Part shown: piece after piece, positions 9,677 to 18,600 of the stretch | Numbering within the stretch: the first letter of the stretch is position 1 | Layout of the letters: each line of letters begins with the position of its first letter | Source: Hexactinellida sp. DTS-2022 | Lineage: Eukaryota > Porifera > Hexactinellida | Assembly: GCA_028753945.1 (NCBI GenBank) | Contig: JAPNXP010000012.1 | Span: forward strand, 558,001 to 622,000 | DNA: 64,000 nucleotides | Direction: 5' to 3' | Notes under the pieces: model-generated | Databases searched by the model: none | What the model was told of the DNA's origin: nothing | The model's input: the letters and a program-made list of their open reading frames with translations, nothing else | Made by a program: the position numbers and the translations under genes

Positions 9677-11148
9677 TTAAAGGACCTGAATGAGAACTCT
9701 AATTAATAGTGAATCATCAGTGCAATAAGTGTATATAAGGTCATGAGAAATGAATTTAGAGTAACCAATTCGGCCATTCATTTTGTGAGCTGTCGGCTTG
9801 TTGAAAAATTCAAAGAGATTTGTAGTATTGAAACTATATTCATAGTTAATACCATTTTCATTGACCAAGATAAATTTTATTTTGCAATTTAAAGGCCATG
9901 CTAATTCGTCATCATACTCACCTTTCAATAGTTGAATGTGGACTCCAAGGTAATTATCATTATTAAACTCAGTATCAAAATGTAGTTTATATCCAGAAGT
10001 ATAAAAAGGCGCGCTGGTAAAAGTTTTCTTTTTATTCTTTCTATTTTCGAAAAAGTTTAATCTCCATTCAACACCACTAACATCTGATGATTTAATTTGC
10101 TTTTTCTTGGTATTGTCATCTATCTGCTTCTGTAGTTCAATTTTAGTATCACTCAGAATAATTTCCACTAAACGAAGGTGTGTTTGGTATTCCAACATGT
10201 GAGTTTGTAGATCTTTTCTCAACACAACGTCTGTACATCCATGTTTTGAATAAGGACATTCGACCTGTTGCAGGGGACAATTAATCTTCAGATGCTCCTT
10301 AATAACCTTTCGACTTGCGGTAAACACTTTACCCTCTGTTGATTGAAAAGTACATTGATTAGGACATCCGATGGGGTATTCATCACAAATGGATAAATGT
10401 GCGTTAAAAGTGGAAGCTTTAATCTTAATTCGACAGTAGTCACAGGGTATCAATCTCATTGGACAGGAGTTATTCAAATGGTTTTCAAGAAGTTTCCTTT
10501 GAATCGTTTGTATAATTTTTGAATGCAAAATATTTTGATCTATACAGCCAAGAGGACATGGGACAAGCAAGTATTGGCAATATTTGAGATGGGAATTTAT
10601 TTCAACAGTAGCTCCAGTCCACTTGCAATCTTCACTCAACATAGGGCAGTAAACCTAAAACAAAGAATAGATTAAAATTTCTATAAACTCCCTCTTAATA
10701 TACGTAATTACCAATTTCTCATGAATCACAGATCGTACAAGTTCAGCTATCTTTCTATCATCAGCTGTATACTGTATAGGAATACATACGTCACAGCGAG
10801 CCTCCTTCTTCTCACTAACGACAACAACACAAGCGTCTCTTAGCATTCCCTTACAGAGAGTACACAGCAGTAACTTCTCTTCAGATACTGTGGTAATCTC
10901 TTCAACTAAAAGTTCTTTCTTCCAACCTCCATAAGAAACGACACCACCATGTTTTCTTTTTTTAACGAACAATAAATGTTCAGTATTCTTAAGATCGACT
11001 GGTATATCTGTGGCTCTACAGGCCATTAAAACTAATAAAATAAAAACTGGGCTATACTAAAAATTTTACTGCAATTCTACTTAACTAATTTAACAAAATA
11101 TTTAAACTTATTACTTACGCTGGCTTATAGTACACAAATTGATACAAA
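9036..11148. repeat. Tandem duplication unit 4 (original right flank)
   Basis: Last unit. It carries TRAF-like copy 4 and its upstream region. Similarity to the other units stops after gatacaaa at about 11148, where unique sequence (tatagttttacc) replaces the gcactaataaag found at the internal joints. TRAF-like copy 4 is therefore the one that keeps the ancestral 5' flank. Confidence 0.9.
9677..11026 (-). CDS. TRAF-like protein, copy 4 (ancestral 5' flank)
   Basis: Exons 10712-11026 (105 codons) and 9677-10654, with a 57-bp intron at 10655-10711; about 430 aa. Same architecture as copies 1-3, with a few private changes (KKRKHGG near residue 25, VIHEKL at the end of exon 1, STEGKV in the zinc-finger region). 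It is the only array member whose upstream DNA is not a dynein fragment. On the minus strand its leader has a strong donor-like gtaagt about 90 nt before the ATG (near 11118), where copies 1-3 have gaaagt; acceptor-like ttttattag lies 5 nt before the ATG. The frame is intact. Confidence 0.88.
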
Positions 11149-11693
11149 TATAGTTTTACCGTAAATATACGAATAAATATAATGTAATTAATAAAAAACC
11201 ATTTAATTAAGATAAACAGAATAAGAATGTCAATAAATCGCGAATAATCCCACAACAGAGTATATTAGCTGCTAAGGACAAAGATCCTGGTACCGCGCAA
11301 CTAGGTCTTGTTCGAAAGGAATTGATCTTAAAAATATATAGCTTTATAATTATAATAACAATTGGAAGGTATAAATATTTATTTACTAAATACATAAAAA
11401 TTAGTTACTAGAAATAGGTGTAAAAGTAATTACTAACTAACTCAAACTATAAGTGAGTTTGAGTGTTAATTAATTAATAACTTATCATAACTTATAATTA
11501 TATAATTATATTTAATAATTAGTAAAATCGTATTAATGGCAAAATACAAAAGGGACACAATACCTTCGTGAGAAATAAATCGAAGTAACCAGATTCTGCA
11601 TTATGTGTGCGTTGAAAAATAAAATTACGTATTTACGGAAATACATATGCAAATGAGTAAATTAGCTAGCCTTGCAGAGTATTCGCAGTAATA
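11027..11693. other. Intergenic region between TRAF-like copies 4 and 5
   Basis: Very AT-rich. It holds the copy-4 upstream region to about 11148, then unique sequence. At about 11436-11475 an inverted repeat (aactcaaact, 7-nt loop, agtttgagtg) could form a hairpin. A second, imperfect one (aagatcctgg / actaggtctt) lies near 11280-11312. A 62-codon minus frame at 11207-11395 has no family signature and is not called. No RNA gene is recognised. Confidence 0.5.
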
Positions 11694-13031
11694 TTATATA
11701 GAATCATCAGTATTTTGATATTTTGATTGAATCTCGGCATGAGACATAAAATAACAAAAACCAAATGATTCATTTCTACTAGCTGAGGAAGGCTTTCCAA
11801 AACAATTAATATCTGGCATTTCTTCCGTAAGAAAAGAATTTACATAGTTTCCGTTTGCTTGTAAAAGAGACTCATCAACTAAAATAATAGAAATTTCGCT
11901 TTTAAAGGGCCAAGTGAGTGTATCATCATTTTCACCTTTTAGCAACTTAAGATAGATTCCAATATGTTTATCGATATTGAATGCAATAGAAAAACGAAGT
12001 TTGTAACCACAACAATAGAATGGGGGACTTTTGAAATCCTTCCCCGACTTTCTATGCTCGAAATTCATAACTCTCCATTCAATACCACCAATAGATAAAG
12101 GAGATTTAACATTTTTCAATAACACCCTGTTCTCGTCTACTTTATTCTGTAAATCAACTCTTGTACTTTTCAGACAACTTTCCACCAAACTAAGATGCTT
12201 TATAGAATCCAACTTACTAAGATGTAGGTCTTTCCTTAGCATTTTATCTTGGCATCCGTACTCAGAATAAGGACACCCAACCTGTTGCAGGGGGCAATCT
12301 GTTTTCAGATGGCTATTGATAACTTTTCGACTTGCGGCGAATATCTCTCCATTCTCTGACTGAAATGTACATTCATTAGGGCACTGCATAGGATACTCTT
12401 CACACATGTACATATGAGAGTTAATGCTAGAAGCTTTAATCTCTGATTGACAGTACTCACAGGGAATCCATCTCAATGGACAGGTGAAAGACATATGGGA
12501 TTCAAGAAAACGCCTTTGAATCTTCTGTATCGTGTCTGTTTTATCCAAACAGCCAAGAGGACAAGGGACAACCAGATACCCACATTGTTTGAGATGATGC
12601 TGCACATCAACGGTAGGTCCAGTCCATTTGCACACGGGACAGTGTATCTATAAAATAAATAAATAAATACTTCTGTAATACGTATATACTAAATACTATT
12701 TTAATTTCATTTACCAATTTCTCATCAATCACAGATTGAATAAGTTCAGCCTTTTTTTTGGCTCATCAGCTGTATACCATATAGGAATACATACGTCACA
12801 GCGTGCCTCATACTTCTCATTAACGACAACAACACAAGCGTCCCTTAACATACCCTCACAGAGAGTACACAGCAGTAGCTTCTCTTCAGAACTTGAGGTA
12901 ATCTTCTCAACCAAAAGTTCTTTTTTCCAACCTCCATAATACCCTGACCAATCAATAGATATATAAACATAGAGTAATTCAGCAATACTATCATCATCAA
13001 CCACTTCAACTAAATGTGCTCTTTCGGCCAT
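11694..13031 (-). pseudogene. TRAF-like gene, copy 5: diverged, frameshifted in exon 1 and shortened at the C-terminus
   Basis: Exon 1 (12715-13031) and exon 2 (11694-12647) are joined by a 67-bp GT-AG intron at 12648-12714. The domains resemble the other copies: RING remnant with GYYGGW, CTLC and CDVC; TRAF fingers (CPVCKWTG, CPLGC, CPLRWIPCEYC, CPNECTFQ); MATH (GIEWRVMNFEHRKS, LLKGENDDTLTWPF). Two lesions are visible. An A8 run (12752-12759 on the plus strand as T8) is one base shorter than needed to keep the frame that ends in IDEKL, so exon 1 reads out of frame to a stop. The MATH domain ends at TDDSI, about eight residues before the end of the other copies. The exon 2 frame is otherwise open, so loss of function may be recent; a homopolymer sequencing error could explain the first lesion. 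Exon 1 begins directly after an acceptor-like tatttag. Confidence 0.72.
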
Positions 13032-13201
13032 CTAAATACATTCACAAATAAAAATTGCAAATCAGATGTAAGTTCACTTAAATTATAATAATGCAATGAC
13101 ATGCCAATAAACATATATAACTCAACACGAACTGAATTGTAAATACTATGTTGGACAAGAATAGTAATTACACCAATTATCCTAGAACCCCTCAAAACAG
13201 T

Positions 13202-15427
13202 CTACGGCACATTCTCCTCGAGGGACTTGAGTATCTCCTGTCTGTAGTCCTCGAACACGCCGTCTATCTGGTTAATGGTTTGCTCCTCTACCACCCACAG
13301 TATGCACTCAGTATCCTCGATAAGCCTAGCGTCGTGACTAACCATTATAACGGCTCCCTCGTACTTGTTCAGCGCATCGGCTAGCGCATCTATGCTCTCT
13401 ATATCCAGGTTGTTGGTCGGCTCGTCCAGTATCAACACGTCTGGCTGCATAAGAGCTAGCTCTGCAAACACAACTCTAGCCTTCTGGCCCCCGGAGAGGT
13501 CCTTTATCTTTATGAGGTGTGTGTGTCCCGGGAGTCCGTAGCGGCCGAGGGTGGCGCGGGAGAACTGAAGCTCCGAATTGAACTTGGACTGTAGATACTC
13601 AACCGGGGACTTGTGTAGGTCCAGCTGGTCCGAGGCATGCTGGTTGTACAGACCAATCCGCACTCTGTGGTTTATCCTACGCTCCCCAGTGACGGGGTTT
13701 AGAGACGAAGTGAGGAGGTTAAGGAATGTGCTCTTGCCCACCCCGTTAGGCCCCACAACCACGATGCGAGACTGCATGTCGATACCGAAATTGAGATTCT
13801 TGAAGATGACGTTACCTTTCGACTCGTAGCGAAATGTAACATCATAGAGGCCTAGGATGGGAGGGGCGATGGTGGGGGGATTCGGGAATGAGAACCTAAC
13901 TTTATACTCCCTGGGTCTCTCGATGAGCTCGTTAGCTGCTAGCTCTTCATCGGAGTCCACTGGCTTCTTCTTTCCGTCCTTCTTCTTCTTCCCGGACTTG
14001 ATAACCTTCGCTTCGGCTTTCGCTTTGGATTGTCCGGTCTCTTTTTCGTGTTTCAGTTTCTTCTGCTGAGCTGTGAAGTCCTTTTCCTGCTGGCGAAATC
14101 TCTGCAAGTACATCTTCTTGAATTTATTGTAATTGCCTTGGTAGTAGAACAGTTTCTGTTGGTCTAGATGGATTATATCGGAACACACGTTGTTCAGGAA
14201 ATCTTGGTCGTGTGAGACGATGAGTAGAGTCTTCTTCCATTTCTGCAGATAGCTGTCCAGCCAGATGACAGCGTTTAGGTCCAGATGGTTGGTGGGCTCG
14301 TCTAATAGCAGGAGCGTCGGCTCCATGAAGAGAGCTCTCGCTAGAGACACGCGCATGCGCCACCCGCCTGAAAACTTGAATGTGGCTCGGTTCTGCATTT
14401 CCTGATTGAAACCGAGTCCGTTGAGAATCCGGCGCGCCTTAGACTCGGCTGCATTCGCGCCTATTGCCACCAGCTCGTCAGAAACCGCGAGCAGCCTGGC
14501 TATCACTTCTTCCCCCGCGTCACTCTCCAGCTGTACCCTCAGCTGTTCCTCCTCCTGCAGCAGCTGAGTCCGCTTAACGTCCGAAGCCAGGACCGTGTTA
14601 ACAGCTGACATCTCGCTAGACTGCACCTCCTGTTCGCAGTAGAGAATATCTATGTTGCCCGGAATGCCGGAGAGCTTGCGGTGGGCTAGATGGACCAGGA
14701 GAGTCGTCTTGCCGTGTCCGTTCGGTCCTACCAGTCCGTATTTGCGACCGGCTGTTATCTTGAGAGCTGCGTTGATAAACAGATCCTTGCCTCGGGCCGA
14801 GAGGCTGAACTTCTCAATGTTAATGTCCGAGGCTGTTTCTAATGAAGTTCCCTTGACTTCCTGCTGGCTCACGTTATACTGACCGAGAATTTCTGCGTCT
14901 AATTTGTCCTGAGCTTCTTCCCGCGCTCTCAGCTCGCGCTCCTTCTCCAATTCCCTCTTTTCTCTCCGCGTCAACTCGACTCCCTCTTCGGGGAATTTAC
15001 TCTTGACTACGACACCGTCACTAGGAATGTCTTTTGTTGCGGAAGTAGAATTGGACGCGTCTTGTTGTGATTCATGAATTTCATTTTTCTCAATAGAACT
15101 AGTTGGCAAGGCTGGTATTATATCTTCGCTCTTGCCTTTGTTATGACTATCTCCATTAGCTGGATCTCCTTCACTGCCCTCTGAATCGGATAATCCCAAG
15201 AGAGAGAATTTATTCGCTCCGGCCCCAGTTGCATTTCCTGTTTTCTTCTTGCCTTCCTTAGTAGTTTCTATTTCAAATTCGTATTCGTTAGGACTGTCAG
15301 TATCCTCTTTCTCTTCAGGTTCAGTTGTTTTAGGAGGTTTTGCGGATTTCGCAGATTTCGGTTGAGTTCCTCTCTTCCCATGAGCTCCCGCTCCTCCTCC
15401 CCTCTTATTCTTCTTGTTTCCAGGCAT
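13202..15427 (-). CDS. ABCF1: ABC-F ATPase, ABCF1 (ABC50)-like
   Basis: A 741-aa single-exon gene. A lysine/acidic N-terminal extension (residues 1-190, [10 protein letters not shown], poly-K/E tracts) precedes two ABC ATPase cassettes with no membrane segments, the ABC-F pattern. Cassette 1: Walker [10 protein letters not shown] (~234), signature [13 protein letters not shown] (~351), Walker [13 protein letters not shown] (~375). Cassette 2: GPNGVGKST (~558), [10 protein letters not shown] (~642), [12 protein letters not shown] (~662). The linker is rich in lysine ([10 protein letters not shown]). In animals ABCF1 binds eIF2 and ribosomes and promotes translation initiation; the charged N-terminus is typical of ABCF1 rather than ABCF2 or ABCF3. 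All motifs are intact. Start context: acceptor-like ctttaactag one base before the ATG. The gene ends 170 bp from the start of TRAF-like copy 5. Confidence 0.93.
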   Translation of the reverse strand: MPGNKKNKRGGGAGAHGKRGTQPKSAKSAKPPKTTEPEEKEDTDSPNEYEFEIETTKEGKKKTGNATGAGANKFSLLGLSDSEGSEGDPANGDSHNKGKSEDIIPALPTSSIEKNEIHESQQDASNSTSATKDIPSDGVVVKSKFPEEGVELTRREKRELEKERELRAREEAQDKLDAEILGQYNVSQQEVKGTSLETASDINIEKFSLSARGKDLFINAALKITAGRKYGLVGPNGHGKTTLLVHLAHRKLSGIPGNIDILYCEQEVQSSEMSAVNTVLASDVKRTQLLQEEEQLRVQLESDAGEEVIARLLAVSDELVAIGANAAESKARRILNGLGFNQEMQNRATFKFSGGWRMRVSLARALFMEPTLLLLDEPTNHLDLNAVIWLDSYLQKWKKTLLIVSHDQDFLNNVCSDIIHLDQQKLFYYQGNYNKFKKMYLQRFRQQEKDFTAQQKKLKHEKETGQSKAKAEAKVIKSGKKKKDGKKKPVDSDEELAANELIERPREYKVRFSFPNPPTIAPPILGLYDVTFRYESKGNVIFKNLNFGIDMQSRIVVVGPNGVGKSTFLNLLTSSLNPVTGERRINHRVRIGLYNQHASDQLDLHKSPVEYLQSKFNSELQFSRATLGRYGLPGHTHLIKIKDLSGGQKARVVFAELALMQPDVLILDEPTNNLDIESIDALADALNKYEGAVIMVSHDARLIEDTECILWVVEEQTINQIDGVFEDYRQEILKSLEENVP

Positions 15428-15631
15428 TCTAGTTAAAGCGAGATATACATGTAGTAGTTACTATAAATATGTAATATAAATTGAGACAAATGATCTTTCT
15501 AACACCTGGAAAAATCGTAGAGTAAATACTATACAATAACTAAATTATAAAAATCTAAATACTAATAAATAATATTGTGAATATTTGTAAATGAAATGAA
15601 ATGAAATGAAAAATTAAAAGTTAGATTGAAA

Positions 15632-18600
15632 CTATAATTTCTGAAAAGCATAGTTTCTGTAGTGAGTATCCAAATCGCTAATAATTTCATCTTTGGTGAG
15701 ATGGTACCATCTAAATATACCCTCGTTCTTAACCATAGCATAATGGCCGAGAAACTCATCCTCAAACTTGCAAAGAACCCATTGCCAGTATTTCGAATCA
15801 ATTGAATCTTTTCCCAATATCTTCCAAGAGTTAAACTCTTCATTGACTGATTTATAGTCTGTATAACGATATACATCAATATTTTTATGCAAAAAGAAAT
15901 CTCCATCACGAATGCTTAAGGTACATTCTTTTAAAGAAATCTTTCCACTTTCGCGATGTCTCCATCCTTTAATACCCTGAGGACGATGGAAAGTTCCACA
16001 ATAATGCTCATGAGCTCCAGCTGCCAGATGACAAAGTTCTTTGCAAAAAGGACATTGAGCTTCACATTCTAAAATATTATCTGTGATACTCTTGTAGATA
16101 GTTGCATCATTAACTAGAATATGTTGAATCCACTCAGACCAATTAATACTTCTTAATTGAGAATTCAACTCTTTAGAAAATAGATCTATGAATTGTATAA
16201 AATTCTGTATTGAATACATATCCAAAACATCAAAATCATGACTGGAAACATGTTTTATTTTGTTTTTAGTGTTTAAGTAAAAATAAACTTTAAACATAAT
16301 CATTGTAATTGAGGTGTGCTCAGTCATAATCCGAATTGCCTCGCGACTCTCTTGCACATAAAAATCCACTAAAGTTTTAGCTATTTTCAAAAAATGATTT
16401 TGTAGAGATTGGATTATATCTCTCCGTTTCCCAAATTTCTCAATTTCCTGTTGTATATAGGTAGTCATATAATTAATTGGATCTGTAATATAAGATATGT
16501 ATTCATTGAAGCTCTCACCATGTGCCAGGTGTTTCAGAATGCGAAGTATAAGAGAAGCTTTGTCCTTGTAGGCAGAATAGTGGCTAGGATGGTCGATAAA
16601 TAGGGAGAGGAAAGAAGGAGAGATAGAATCAGAAATGTACTCTTTCATGCCCTTAATAACTATTTTGGATAAATCTCTAGCACACAGGAATTCTGTCTCG
16701 ATTCCTTTGCATAGAGAGATAAAACTTTCCTTGAGTTGGTCCTCCAAAAGTGAGAATTTAACATCAAGACAGGTTCTTTGGATATACTGTTTCTGGATAT
16801 TCTCAAACAGAGGTATGGCCTTGCAACATTGATAGAATATAAAATCAAAAAAGAAGTCTGGTGTAAGTTCTAATATTTGCTGAGAGTTTGAATTTGAATC
16901 AGAATGTTTTGCCAATATTTTATGATATTTTTCAATTAAAAAATGAAATGAATTGGGCTCATAAGGGCCTTTATTCACCAACACACTTGAACAATAATCT
17001 TTGGCATGTCTTGTACATTCTTCATCCAAAATTTTTAGCAAACTGTAGAATTGGTTTTCCCCTGATTCAACTGTAGACTTTTTGCCAAATAAACGAGATA
17101 ATATACCAGAGAAACTATGTTTTTTCAAATTATCGTGGAAAATGTAACACTCAGATTCTAGATGTTGAGAAGAACATAGAGTAGATATAAACTGGAATCC
17201 TTTTCTACCAAACTCGTTGTATCTCCTGGTATCTGATAAGAGCGATGACTTGGATGGTAGGTCTCGTATGACTTTAACAATTCGATTTTCTAAAAACACC
17301 CGCTGTAGGTCAGTACTAATATCATGAGTTAGCATCGGTTCGATATTTATTTGAGATCTCCATTCAGTCCAAATTTTTTTGAAGTTTGAGTTAACAAGAG
17401 CCTCATTTTTTAAGGACTGGCCTTGTTTTTGTAGCTCAATAAACAACGAATGCACCTTGTCTACTATTTCTTTTCGGCACTTAAAGAATTTATCATCAAT
17501 TTCTTTCTTAGTTTTTTGATGATTGAAAATGAAATTGTAATCTTCCTCCATCTTTTTTAAATGCTTTTCGCGTCTATTTCTGAAATATTCCAGAGTATTC
17601 GATTCCCATTGAGACATAATTTCAACATTTTCATGTTGTTTGAAAAACCTCTTGATCAATTCCTGTTGAGAAGTGCTTTCAATTTGAGATTTAATTTGTT
17701 CTTGGTGCAAGTTTGATAAAATGGTTTTCCAAACTTCTTCAAATTCATTTATGTCCGCGTTGAACAATTGATTTAAATTTTCAGAATTCCTTTGATTGGT
17801 CATAGTAATGTAATCAGCGTACCACGTAGATAGATAATGGTCTAATTCTAGCCTCGAAGTGACCTCTAAAGTATTTTTGTATGAAAAAATAAAGTTTTCC
17901 TCGAGAACAGCTGTCCACAGACGCTGAAGGCGATTCGACCATTCAGAAATAGTTAAGAATTTCTTATCTTGGTTATTTTGAAAGCAATTCAATATGTCAT
18001 GTCGTAAAGTGCCTGCTTTTCTGATATAGCCAGTGGAAATGCGGTGAAAAGGCGGCTCACCATCAAATAATCCTGGGAAATAATACACCTCTTCTTCTGG
18101 ATGAAATTCGATAACATCCGAGAACTGTGTGTAGAGACGAGCTTTAGATTCTTGTTGAGCCGCACTAACAGTCATTTTGTTAAGAGTTTTTATTAAGTTG
18201 GTTCTGGCTGTGAGTAGATTAGTTTCAGCTTGAGTATCTGACACATTCTGGTGCACAAACATACACCTTGGTTTCGAGTAGATTTCTCTCATTCGGATGA
18301 ATGCAAATACAATTATCTGAAGTATGTCTTGGACCTCGCTATGTCCCTCCCCAGACATGTTAATAATAGTTGCATCACCCAACCCAACGGCAAACGTAGC
18401 GAGCTCGTTATCACGAGTGTAAGAAGAGTTTATCGAAAACTCTGGCGCTCTAAGTCCCTCCGTATCCAAAAGCACAACATAATCATAACCTAGACGAGAG
18501 GCTAATTCTCTATCGATTTCTATGAGCTGCATGAACACGCCACGTGTACAACGACCAGATGACACAGGGAAATTAGCTCCAAACATGGCATTAAGAAGCG

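Noticed and set aside
11207..11395. 62-codon minus-strand ORF
   Set aside because: No recognisable family, AT-rich hydrophobic composition expected by chance, and no homologous copy in the window.
15562..15909. 115-codon minus ORF overlapping the end of VLIG
   Set aside because: It is an alternative frame over the VLIG C-terminal coding region and has no independent signature.
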